Below the pieces are notes generated by a model, which searched no databases, had not been told where the DNA came from, and saw only the letters and a list, made by a program, of their open reading frames with translations. This document shows, one piece after another, positions 36,582-45,134 of a stretch of 64,000 nt of DNA. A program made the position numbers and the translations under genes. Source of the DNA: Bacteroidaceae bacterium (GTDB lineage: Bacteria; Bacteroidota; Bacteroidia; Bacteroidales; Bacteroidaceae); the NCBI GenBank assembly GCA_017381015.1, contig JAFOCV010000038.1, positions 1-64,000 of the forward strand. Direction: 5' to 3'. Within the stretch, counting starts at the first letter, position 1. Every line of letters starts with the position of its first letter.

Positions 36582-38363
36582 ATGAGATTATTCAAAGCTA
36601 ATATATTATCATTCATCGTTGTATCTGCGGTGCTGGCATTGTTTTCTGCTTGTGCGGAAGAACAATTGGAGTTGCCCACTGGCAGACTGCAATTGACTAT
36701 TGGTCAAGTGTCTTCTGACCTCAGGTCACGTGCAGTTCCTGCAGCATTGCCAGACCCAGTTATAGCAGATTTTAACATCAAGCTTCAGCGAAAGGGTAGT
36801 GATATTGTGGCATACAATGGAAAATATGCCGAGAGCATCGAAGCCAGAGTAGGACAGTATGATGTTACAGCATCTTATGGTGATAATGCTGTCATTGCTA
36901 AGGATGCACCATATTATCGTGGAACAGCAGAGGTGGAAATCAAGAAAGACGAATCTACCTCGGCTACTATCAGTTGTGCTGTAGCCAATGCATTGGTGTC
37001 TGTTAAATTTGGAGCTGATGAAGAAGAAAGAGCACGCTTTGAACGTTTCTATACTGACTATGGTATATTGGTGCATAATGCAAACAATGCTCTTTCCATT
37101 GGCAAGGACGAGACAGCTACAAGTATATATTTCCCTGCGGGTTCATCACCCGAAATTGTCTTTTATGGAACATTGAAGACCGATGGAGGACGTACAGTGT
37201 CGATGAAATTGTCACACAGCGACCTACCTGCTGTTTTCGAGGCAGCTGACCATGCCATTCTGACTATTACTTTGCCCGACCCAGAGAGTGCTTTGGTTGT
37301 TAATATCAGCAAGGTTCAGTTGCAGGAAGCGCGTTTGGACGAAACTATACCCTTGTCATGGTTGCCAGTACCTCAAGTGACAGCTGAGCACAACTTTGGT
37401 ACTAGTAACATGTTGGCAGGTACCGACTTGAAATTCTCCAATGCATATCCCGAAATGACATGGGAGGCACGAGTGTCAGACGCAGACGGTGATACTGTCA
37501 GAACAATCGTTGGTACAGGTGCTCTCGTTTCCAGCTACAAGTCTTCACAGGATTGGCCTTATCTGTCACCTGGCAAGTACAAGGCAACATTCTTTTTACA
37601 TACCGATGGTGAGGTAGCCAAGGTTAGTAGTCGCGAGTTTATGATTCCCGAACCCAAACTGGCTATTACATTCGGAGGATATACTTCACACAGCTTGTAT
37701 GAAGAGGGTGATATTGAGGCTGCCAACAGAGCAAATGGCTTTACACTCTACGAACCAATGCTAAGCGTAAACATCTCTCCCACACTGATAGACATGGAAA
37801 AGTATGACTATCATATGGAATACACATTTGATGGCGAAATAACCGAGTCGGAGAGCAATTACGTGACCCTTTCCAACATGGAACTGGATGCACGTCTGGA
37901 GTTATACGAACTATCTGCCGATATAACCTTTGATGGCCTCCGCATACAGTCCAGCAAGAAGTTCCGCATCACTGGTATTCCTTTCCTTTTCGAACCTCCT
38001 ACCACAGCTACGTGGGAGAAGAATGGTAATGTCGTAGATGGGAACGGTTATGCCCGCTTTGGTCACATGAGTGATGGTGCGCAAACGTTTACATATAAAA
38101 AACTAGCCATCCCAGCTGGTATAAACCTCGCTCTGGACTATAAGTTTATGGTAACCGGTGACGTTAAGAATACCTTTACCATCTCCGCTGGTGAACAGCA
38201 ATTGGTTAGCGAGTCCGCTTCGGGATGGAATGAAAAAGAACGTGAAGGAACGGAACCTTTTACATCATCTTCAGCTACTACGTACATTCGTTGTAGGAAT
38301 AGTTATGGTGCAGGTCTCAGCTACACTGACTTATATAGAGTGGGTATAAAGTACCGTCAATAA
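36582..38363 (+). CDS. DUF4493 lipoprotein with a C-terminal region shared with gene 9
   Basis: The 593-residue lipoprotein has its lipobox at FSAC (Cys24) and an Arg50-Ala51 step. The DUF4493 core shows GQYDVTASYG, PYYRGTAEVEI and SCAVANALVSVKF. Residues about 265-593 are a second region with DWPYLSPGKYKATF, ITGIPFLFEPP and a final YGAGLSYTDLYRVGIKYR. The same landmarks occur in order in gene 9, whose N-terminus is fimbrillin-like instead. It starts 4 bases after gene 5. Confidence 0.8.
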   Translation: MRLFKANILSFIVVSAVLALFSACAEEQLELPTGRLQLTIGQVSSDLRSRAVPAALPDPVIADFNIKLQRKGSDIVAYNGKYAESIEARVGQYDVTASYGDNAVIAKDAPYYRGTAEVEIKKDESTSATISCAVANALVSVKFGADEEERARFERFYTDYGILVHNANNALSIGKDETATSIYFPAGSSPEIVFYGTLKTDGGRTVSMKLSHSDLPAVFEAADHAILTITLPDPESALVVNISKVQLQEARLDETIPLSWLPVPQVTAEHNFGTSNMLAGTDLKFSNAYPEMTWEARVSDADGDTVRTIVGTGALVSSYKSSQDWPYLSPGKYKATFFLHTDGEVAKVSSREFMIPEPKLAITFGGYTSHSLYEEGDIEAANRANGFTLYEPMLSVNISPTLIDMEKYDYHMEYTFDGEITESESNYVTLSNMELDARLELYELSADITFDGLRIQSSKKFRITGIPFLFEPPTTATWEKNGNVVDGNGYARFGHMSDGAQTFTYKKLAIPAGINLALDYKFMVTGDVKNTFTISAGEQQLVSESASGWNEKEREGTEPFTSSSATTYIRCRNSYGAGLSYTDLYRVGIKYRQ

Positions 38364-38385
38364 TTATTATCAGATTGAAATTGTA

Positions 38386-39105
38386 ATGAAACGTAACATT
38401 ATACATATACTATTGTCATTGCTTGCATTTGTATCTTGTACCTCTGAGCAGGTAGAGCCTACTCATGCAAGTGCTAGCTTACATCTGGAAGGCCTTTCCA
38501 GAGCGGGTGCCGCATCTCCTATGGCAATAGATGAAGATTTGGCAGTCGTGGTCTATGATAGTGATGGCAAAAAGTATGCTGATTACCCTGCCGGAACTAT
38601 CCCTCGCAAGATTATTCTCCAGCCTGGAGCATTTACGTTGCACGTATATACTCAGAATCAGGAAACATGGACCACTGCCAATAATGGTTTGGGAGAGGCC
38701 TGCTATTATGGCACAGCTCAGGTGGAAATGGAGCACGATGCAGTTACATATCTTAATATGCAGGTCCCAATGGTCAATTATGCTGTTACGCTCACATTGC
38801 CCCCTCTTTTCAATGAGTTGTTCAAGTCTCATTCGCTCAATCTTACCTCTAATTCTCGCACTGTAAAGATTCAGGAAGGACAGAAAGCATATTTTGATGC
38901 AGCCAATGGAGGATTTACTTACAAACTAGAGGCAACAAATACTGACAACAATACCCATTCCTCCTCGTCTATTAATTACAAGACTGTGGAGAATGGCAAG
39001 CTATACAATCTAACATACTATTACGGCACAGATGCCAACTCTGGTGGCTTGGATATCGAGATAACAGACAATATGGAGACTGAAGACGAGGTAGCTCCTC
39101 TCTAG
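38386..39105 (+). CDS. DUF4493-family lipoprotein (gene 7)
   Basis: The 239-residue lipoprotein has its lipobox at FVSC (Cys18) and an Arg39-Ala40 step in LSRA, the shortest Cys-Arg spacing (21) of the set. The core has RKIILQPGAFTLHVYTQ, CYYGTAQVEM and VPMVNYAVTLTL. Single-domain, like genes 1, 8 and 10-12. Its size suits a repeating or minor subunit if the cluster builds a polymer, which is unproven. Confidence 0.78.
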   Translation: MKRNIIHILLSLLAFVSCTSEQVEPTHASASLHLEGLSRAGAASPMAIDEDLAVVVYDSDGKKYADYPAGTIPRKIILQPGAFTLHVYTQNQETWTTANNGLGEACYYGTAQVEMEHDAVTYLNMQVPMVNYAVTLTLPPLFNELFKSHSLNLTSNSRTVKIQEGQKAYFDAANGGFTYKLEATNTDNNTHSSSSINYKTVENGKLYNLTYYYGTDANSGGLDIEITDNMETEDEVAPL

Positions 39106-39165
39106 TAGCCACTCCGTTTCTATCCGTACCAAAATCTAGTCAAGCTAGAATCAAACGATACAAAG

Positions 39166-40053
39166 ATGCGATACACACTCAAGTATATATGCCTATTGCT
39201 ACTATCCATTGCGGTTGCTTCATGCCATAATTTGGATGATATCCAGACAGAGCAGGAAGTTACTACCGAGTATGGTAGTATAGAAGTCGGTTTCACAGGC
39301 AATACTCGTGCTACTACTACGGTGATTTCTCCCGAGGAGGCAAAGAATTTCTTGATTACCGTAACTCAGGGCGACAATATTGTTCGTGGTCCCCAAACAT
39401 TGGGAACCATGAATATGCGCTTCCCCGTGGGTCAGGGCTACAAGGTCTATGCCGAAAGCTGTAGCGAAGCTGATGCCGAATCAGGAAACAACTTCTGGGG
39501 CAAAAAGCGTTTTACTGGTGAGTCCATCGAGTTTGGTATCAACAAGGGCGAGACCACCAAGGCCAGTGTAGGTATGAGTGTTTGCAATGCTGCCATCTGC
39601 GTAGTTATTGACAAGTCAATGATTAATTATTTCAAACTTTCCTGTTCCGTATCTGTATCCGAGGGAGACCGAAATCTAGAGTGGACTTATGCCAATGCCG
39701 GCACCTCCATTGATGGCAATGTGTCAGAAGGTCAGATAGCATATTTCAATATAGACGAAACTGGTTCTCGCACCATACATTATAGCATCAAAGCCAGTGC
39801 GCAGGGCAATATTACCGATGTTGAGGGTACTCTCACTCTTACTCCTGCCAAGATGTCCAGACTCCGTTTGCACAAGGAATCGGGTAGTTATGCTCTCACC
39901 ATATCTGTCAGTCAGGAAGACCTTTTCGTTAATGCCAACGAAACATTTACCCCCGATGATGTCATCACAGATGATGGAGCCACAGATATTGTTGGTGGCA
40001 ACGAGGATTTTGGTTCCAATAATGGTGGAGTAGATTACGACCAATACAATTAA
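39166..40053 (+). CDS. DUF4493-family lipoprotein, CSEAD subtype (gene 8)
   Basis: The 295-residue lipoprotein has its lipobox at VASC (Cys20) and Arg48-Ala49 in NTRA. Instead of the common PYY.G block it has YAESCSEADAES followed by WGKKRFTGESIEF, a variant shared with genes 10 and 15 (CS....AE and an aromatic GxxR). The C-terminus is Asp/Asn-rich (GNEDFGSNNGG). The subtype suggests at least two classes of DUF4493 subunit in the cluster. Confidence 0.78.
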   Translation: MRYTLKYICLLLLSIAVASCHNLDDIQTEQEVTTEYGSIEVGFTGNTRATTTVISPEEAKNFLITVTQGDNIVRGPQTLGTMNMRFPVGQGYKVYAESCSEADAESGNNFWGKKRFTGESIEFGINKGETTKASVGMSVCNAAICVVIDKSMINYFKLSCSVSVSEGDRNLEWTYANAGTSIDGNVSEGQIAYFNIDETGSRTIHYSIKASAQGNITDVEGTLTLTPAKMSRLRLHKESGSYALTISVSQEDLFVNANETFTPDDVITDDGATDIVGGNEDFGSNNGGVDYDQYN

Positions 40054-40101
40054 TAATGAACACCCCATTAATGTTCAATGATTAAAGACGAACATAATAA
40101 G

Positions 40102-41961
40102 ATGAGCAAAATACTAAACATAGTCATCTCTCTCTGCATAGTGCTCTTTGCATCGTGTCAGACAGAGGAACTGCACCCCACTCCGGCTACAGCAGTCTCT
40201 TTAGAGATTGTTACCAGCACAGAGCATACCACTCGTACTTCGTTGCACGAGAATGGCAAGTCCGTTGTATGGACCAACGGCGATGCCATTGCAGTGTATG
40301 ACCTTCTTAGTGACAAGCGCCAGTTTACAGCACAGGTAGATGCAGGTACTACTCGTTTCAAGGGTTTTATTACTCCCAAGAACAGTATCTTCTGTGCAGT
40401 ATATCCCTATGACCTGGCTGCAAATACAGCACAAAGTCTCAGTGCTCTGTCAATAACTTTACCCTCCGAACAGACAGCAGTAAAAGACGGTTTTGCTTCA
40501 GGCTTGAATCTCTCCGTTGCCAAGGGACAACGCAATATAGATGGCAGTCCCTCGCAGGTACAGTTCCGTAACGTTTGTCAGTTGTTCAAGTTGCAGATTC
40601 CATCTTATATAGATAATCGTATAGCCAGGATTGTTCTCTCTGCACAGCAGGACATAGCAGGCCCACTAACAGTAAATCATTCTTCCGAAACACCTGTTGT
40701 TTCTGTAGCAGAGCAGGGTGGAGCAAAATCAGTGACTCTGTTGCCTCCGTTGGCTAACAATGCTTTCGCTCAGGGTACATATTATTTTGTATTGGCTCCC
40801 GTGCAAATCAATGGCTTTACTCTCACTCTCACTGATGTCAATGGCAAGACATACTCTCAGCACAGTAGCAGTACCATTGGTGGACAGAGAGGCATGATAT
40901 ATACGTTGGGCAATCTTGACCTGATTGAAGTACCTTCTGTTACTTCTGCTCACGTGTATTCTTCTGGCGTTTTGCAGGGAACAGATGTCACACTCACTCC
41001 TCCTGTATCAGACAAGGCATGGAGCGCTACCATCAAGAATGCTCAGGGCACCATTGTACGTACCATTGCATCTGCTACAGGTACACTCAAGTCCGAGCAC
41101 ACGGATGCCAATTGGCCCTATCTCCCCAAGGGTACATATACCGTAAATTATACCTTCACAACGGCTAATGGCAAGCAGATGCAGGGTTCTACCAGTTTTA
41201 ATGTTACAGAGAATCCTACCTTTGGTGTCAGCCAGGCTGCTGCTAGCTCGTATACATACTACGTAGGTGACGGAGTGGAGAAGAACGTCAATCGTGCCAA
41301 TGCCACAGAGGCATTCACCGTTACCGATATCCATACTTCGGTTACTGGTATATCTGCAAAGATTCTGGACAATAGCAATTATGCAGTATCTTATACCAAT
41401 GGTTTCAGTGGCAGTGTTACATCCTCTAGCAATAGCAAGGCTAGTTACGCCAATATCAAGTACAATGCAATGGGTTCGTACACTCTTGCTGCTACCGCCA
41501 CATTTGATGGTGAAACCAAGAGTGGTAGCAAAACGGTGCATATCACCGGTCTACCATATACCGCCAAACCACCTACAGATGCAGAGTGGGATGGTAAGGC
41601 TAATAACTGGACATATAGCAAGAACGACCATCAGGGTGTCAGATTGTATGACCAGCAGATATCCAAATCGTTCAATATTCCAGCCAACGTTGATGTCAAT
41701 GTGAAACAGGATGTGGATGTACACACTTCCACAGTAGGAACTACTTATACTCTATATGCTGGAGGAACATCCATCTTTAGTCTTGAGGCCGGTGGTAAGG
41801 TTGCAAGTGAAAACTGCCACGAGGACCAGGGGACATACCCAGGCACACTTACCGTTGCTAATCCCAGTGTGGCATGTAATAACAGTTATGGTAATGCCCC
41901 ATTCTTTGAGACATATGGAACCCACCTCCTAATACGCGAAATTACCGTAAGATACAGATAA
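40102..41961 (+). CDS. Fimbrillin-like (Mfa-like) lipoprotein with a C-terminal region shared with gene 6
   Basis: From the ATG at 40102 the product has 619 residues; the ATG at 40078 would put eight charged residues before the signal. Lipobox FASC (Cys19) and Arg45-Thr46 in TTRT. Residues 30-285 resemble fimbrillin-like Mfa_like domains: SLHENGKSVVWTNGDAIAVYD, TRFKGFI, FCAVYPYD and YYFVLAPVQINGFTLTLTD. The rest matches the second half of gene 6: NWPYLPKGTYTVNYTF, ITGLPYTAKPPTDAEW and a final IREITVRYR. This links the DUF4493 cluster to the pilin-like superfamily. Confidence 0.78.
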   Translation: MSKILNIVISLCIVLFASCQTEELHPTPATAVSLEIVTSTEHTTRTSLHENGKSVVWTNGDAIAVYDLLSDKRQFTAQVDAGTTRFKGFITPKNSIFCAVYPYDLAANTAQSLSALSITLPSEQTAVKDGFASGLNLSVAKGQRNIDGSPSQVQFRNVCQLFKLQIPSYIDNRIARIVLSAQQDIAGPLTVNHSSETPVVSVAEQGGAKSVTLLPPLANNAFAQGTYYFVLAPVQINGFTLTLTDVNGKTYSQHSSSTIGGQRGMIYTLGNLDLIEVPSVTSAHVYSSGVLQGTDVTLTPPVSDKAWSATIKNAQGTIVRTIASATGTLKSEHTDANWPYLPKGTYTVNYTFTTANGKQMQGSTSFNVTENPTFGVSQAAASSYTYYVGDGVEKNVNRANATEAFTVTDIHTSVTGISAKILDNSNYAVSYTNGFSGSVTSSSNSKASYANIKYNAMGSYTLAATATFDGETKSGSKTVHITGLPYTAKPPTDAEWDGKANNWTYSKNDHQGVRLYDQQISKSFNIPANVDVNVKQDVDVHTSTVGTTYTLYAGGTSIFSLEAGGKVASENCHEDQGTYPGTLTVANPSVACNNSYGNAPFFETYGTHLLIREITVRYR

Positions 41962-41962
41962 C

Positions 41963-42736
41963 ATGATGAAGAAGATATCATATATAATAATATCGTTGGC
42001 GGTATTCCTTTGCAGTTGCAGTAGCGATACTCCTATGCCAGAGCAGAGTAAGGGCGAGGGTCGTTTCCTCCTCTCTATTCTGACCTCTAGCGTGACTACC
42101 GAGGATATTACACGCTCCACAACATTCAACTTTGATGTAGATACCTTCAAGGTTAGTGTCTTCGATGCCAAGGGCTTGGAGTTGATATCGCGCCATCAGG
42201 CGGACCAGTTGTCAGATGTAGAGAGAACACTCCCTGTGGCAGAAGATTATCGCGTCGATGTGGAGGACTGCTCTGCACTTGAGGCAGTGACAGCAAACAA
42301 AGCATGGGGAATGCCCAGATTTGCTGCTAGTACTACTTTTGATATTATCAAGGATGAGACTACATCTCTTGAGATGGTGTGCACCATGGTAAATGCAGGT
42401 TTGAAGATTATCTTTGATAAGTCATTCACGCAAAAGTTCACTACCTATGCTGCTACCATACAGGACTCTCGCAACATAGTATTCAAGGCAGAAGAAAAAA
42501 GGGTGGCATACTATAATCAGGAACAGCCGTCAGGCACCATCCCCGTTCGCTTTACTGGAGCTGCCGAGGGCTGGTTTGGCGACCGCATAGACCAAACAAG
42601 GGATATCACCCTAACAAAGGGCAAGATAACCAATCTCACAGTAAGATATAATGATGGTACAGATGGAGAAGCGGGTATCAGTTTCACCACTGATTTCGAA
42701 ATGACCGAAACCAGCCAAGACGTATTTGTTCAATAA
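41963..42736 (+). CDS. DUF4493-family lipoprotein (gene 10)
   Basis: The 257-residue lipoprotein has its lipobox at FLCSC (Cys19) and an Arg51-Ser52 step in ITRS. The core shows LPVAEDYRVDVEDCSALEAV, WGMPRFAASTTFDI and CTMVNAGLKIIFD, placing it with genes 8 and 15. It starts one base after the stop of gene 9, so the two are surely coupled. Confidence 0.77.
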   Translation: MMKKISYIIISLAVFLCSCSSDTPMPEQSKGEGRFLLSILTSSVTTEDITRSTTFNFDVDTFKVSVFDAKGLELISRHQADQLSDVERTLPVAEDYRVDVEDCSALEAVTANKAWGMPRFAASTTFDIIKDETTSLEMVCTMVNAGLKIIFDKSFTQKFTTYAATIQDSRNIVFKAEEKRVAYYNQEQPSGTIPVRFTGAAEGWFGDRIDQTRDITLTKGKITNLTVRYNDGTDGEAGISFTTDFEMTETSQDVFVQ

Positions 42737-42784
42737 AGATAGGAAATATATTATTAACGAAATAAACAATAAAATTTTATAACA

Positions 42785-43573
42785 ATGAAAAAGACATTCC
42801 TATTTGCTGCCCTTGCAGCACTCAGCATGGTATCATGTACAAACAATGAACTCCCCGAAGCAGAAGTAGGCTACGGATATATTAACTTGAATGTAAGTAA
42901 TGATGTGGCAGTGACTACTAGAGCTGGTGAAGGTGAGGTCTCTGGTGAAACTACTCCTTCTTGGATAATCTCAGCAACTAAGAATGGTTCTCCCTATGCT
43001 AGTAGTATTATAAATGGCAATAATGTAGTTCCTGCAGGTGATTACGTAATTAGCGTAAAGAGTCATGGCGATGAAGCCACAGCTAATGTAAAAAATACAT
43101 GGGGTGAGCCATATTATGAGGGTAATTCAGGAACAACTGCAATAAAAGTCACTGCAGGTTCTCAACAAAATGTTACAATTGCTTGTGGTAAACCACAGAA
43201 TACAAAGGTTACAGGTCAGTTTAATTTGACTACAGATTTTAAAAATTGTGTTTTGACTCTAGACCCTACAGATAGAAATCTTCAAATTATAAAGAACGAA
43301 TCAGATAATTCAACCTCAACCAATGCATCAGCATTTTTCTCAGCAGGTGAGGTAAAGTTTAATTTCTCTTATACTTATGGTAATGAGTCAAAAACTCTAG
43401 ATGGTAAAACTATCACTACAACTGCAGGTCATGAACACATAATTAGGATTTCTTCAAATGACAATGGTAAGATAACTTTGAGTATTACCACAGCCGGATT
43501 TGATGATGGTGATGATTTAGACTTTACTTTTGATGCCGCTACGGGCAATGTCGTAAATGGTGGTGAAGAATAA
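42785..43573 (+). CDS. DUF4493-family lipoprotein (gene 11)
   Basis: The 262-residue lipoprotein has its lipobox at MVSC (Cys18) and Arg46-Ala47 in TTRA. The core is WIISATKNG, VVPAGDYVISVKSHG, WGEPYYEGNSGTTAIKV and ACGKPQNTKVTGQF. It is closest to gene 12, which shares the ACGKP/DLGKP and KNAKV/QNTKV block. Asn, Ser and Thr are abundant, as in fimbrial or adhesin domains. Confidence 0.77.
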   Translation: MKKTFLFAALAALSMVSCTNNELPEAEVGYGYINLNVSNDVAVTTRAGEGEVSGETTPSWIISATKNGSPYASSIINGNNVVPAGDYVISVKSHGDEATANVKNTWGEPYYEGNSGTTAIKVTAGSQQNVTIACGKPQNTKVTGQFNLTTDFKNCVLTLDPTDRNLQIIKNESDNSTSTNASAFFSAGEVKFNFSYTYGNESKTLDGKTITTTAGHEHIIRISSNDNGKITLSITTAGFDDGDDLDFTFDAATGNVVNGGEE

Positions 43574-43589
43574 TCTGGAAACTAACTAA

Positions 43590-44330
43590 ATGCAACTAAG
43601 AACAAATATCATACGTAATATTCTTGTGCTTGCTCTTGTAATAGGAGCGTGTACAAGTTGTGATAATGACTTTATGCAGGTGGAGGCTCCCAAGACTACG
43701 GGAGTCCTCCGCTTACAGATGTCATCTAATCAGCATTATATAGATATTGAGACTAGAGCCAGCGAACCATTGGCTAATTGGGATGGGTATACCATTACTT
43801 TAAAGCAAGGAGACAAGGATGTTGACGCAACATTTAATAATGGTGTAGCTATTCTAGAAGCTGGTACATATACTCTTTCAGTGACAAACGAGTCAGAGCA
43901 ATATACAGCCTATTCAGGTCCTATATATTCTGGTTCTACGGATGTTACAATAGAGGCAGGCGAACAGAAAGATGTAACTCTTGACTTGGGCAAGCCCAAG
44001 AATGCGAAGGTTACTTTGTCGCTGTCCGAGTCCGAAGATTTTTTAGCAAAGTATGACCTATCCTCAATGACTCTAACAGACGGAAGCGTTACATCCTCAT
44101 TGACTCCCTCTAATACAACGGCATACTTTCCCGTCACAGAAATTCCTTTAACCTACACCCTGGTGGCAAATGCTAAGGCTGAAAGTTATGTACAGGATAT
44201 AACCTCTGCTACTGGTACAATAACCATATCGGCAGGAACGCATACGCCAATAACTCTAAAGATAAATCCCATAGACCCTAATCTGATAATAATAGGGACG
44301 GATACAGAATACGATGGAGAGTTCCAGTAA
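43590..44330 (+). CDS. DUF4493-family lipoprotein (gene 12)
   Basis: The 246-residue lipoprotein has a signal with two possible lipidation cysteines (GACTSC, 21 and 24) and Arg56-Ala57 in ETRA. The core is YTITLKQGDKDV, AILEAGTYTLSVTNES, PIYSGSTDVTI and LDLGKPKNAKVTLSL. It is closely related to gene 11, probably by tandem duplication. A 9-bp CTAG array begins 19 bases after its stop. Confidence 0.77.
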   Translation: MQLRTNIIRNILVLALVIGACTSCDNDFMQVEAPKTTGVLRLQMSSNQHYIDIETRASEPLANWDGYTITLKQGDKDVDATFNNGVAILEAGTYTLSVTNESEQYTAYSGPIYSGSTDVTIEAGEQKDVTLDLGKPKNAKVTLSLSESEDFLAKYDLSSMTLTDGSVTSSLTPSNTTAYFPVTEIPLTYTLVANAKAESYVQDITSATGTITISAGTHTPITLKINPIDPNLIIIGTDTEYDGEFQ

Positions 44331-44348
44331 AAGGGGATTATAATCAGG

Positions 44349-44424
44349 CTAGTACTTCTAGTATTTCTAGAAATTCTAGTCTTTCTAGATATTCTAGTCA
44401 ATCTAGTCTTTCTAGACTTTCTAA
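44349..44424. repeat. Strict 9-bp CTAG array
   Basis: CTAG begins at 44349, 44358, 44367, 44376, 44385, 44394, 44403 and 44412, exactly every 9 bases, with a degraded CTAA at 44421. The five bases between are AT-rich and mostly end in TT. The word CTAG is generally rare in bacterial DNA. The array fills most of the gap between gene 12 and the four-helix-bundle gene, ending 27 bases before its start codon. Confidence 0.95.
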
Positions 44425-44450
44425 CAACATCTATAACAAATAATAAAAAA

Positions 44451-45098
44451 ATGGCAAACCATTTCCTTCGCCGTCAGGCTAACTGGGAAGAGCTCTACTT
44501 CTATAAGAAGACGGACGTTCTGTACCAGCTGACGTTTGCCTTTACCAAGCGGTTCTTGAAGATGGGTGACCGTACCATTGACCAAATGGTGCAGGCGGCA
44601 CGTTCTGGAAAACAGAACATTGCAGAGGGCTGTGCTGATGGTGTCAGCTCAACGGAAATGGAAATAAAGCTCATCAATGTGGCGCGGGCAAGCATTAAGG
44701 AGCTAAAAGAAGATTACGAGGACTACCTCACCACCCGCAACTTATGCAAATGGGATGACCAGCATCCCCGCTTTGCTCCCATGCTGGACTTCTGCCGCCA
44801 GCACAACAATCAGGCAGACTATAGCCCAATGTACTACAAGGCATCGGACGAGGAACTGGCCAATCTGGCGCTTACCCTCTGCCGACAGGTGGACAAGATG
44901 ATGACCACCTACCTTGAGCAACTGGAGAAGACCTTCATAGAAGAAGGCGGAATAAAAGAACGCATGACGGCTGCCCGACTGGGCCGCCGACAAACCCAAA
45001 ACGAAACAATTGAGGCGCAAGCCCACGAGATAGAACAACTGAAAGAACGTGTAAAACAATTGGAAGAGGAACTGATGCGATACAAGAGTCAGGGCTGA
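44451..45098 (+). CDS. Four-helix-bundle protein with C-terminal suffix domain
   Basis: The 215-residue cytosolic protein lacks a signal peptide, unlike all its neighbours. Residues 15-130 form a helical bundle of the S23/intervening-sequence type (QLTFAFTKRFLKMGDRTIDQMVQAARSG, then QNIAEGCADG and IKELKEDYEDYL). The last 70 residues are a charged coiled coil (EIEQLKERVKQLEEELMRY), as in the four-helix-bundle suffix proteins. Relatives include Avd, the accessory protein of diversity-generating retroelements, but no reverse transcriptase is present here. GC content looks higher than that of adjacent genes, so it may be an insertion. Confidence 0.85.
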   Translation: MANHFLRRQANWEELYFYKKTDVLYQLTFAFTKRFLKMGDRTIDQMVQAARSGKQNIAEGCADGVSSTEMEIKLINVARASIKELKEDYEDYLTTRNLCKWDDQHPRFAPMLDFCRQHNNQADYSPMYYKASDEELANLALTLCRQVDKMMTTYLEQLEKTFIEEGGIKERMTAARLGRRQTQNETIEAQAHEIEQLKERVKQLEEELMRYKSQG

Positions 45099-45134
45099 AA
45101 GCCACACATTCCATCCAAGAAACAACAATATTAC

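Noticed and set aside
44451..45098. Complete diversity-generating retroelement
   Set aside because: Only an Avd-like protein is present; no reverse transcriptase, template repeat or variable repeat was seen.
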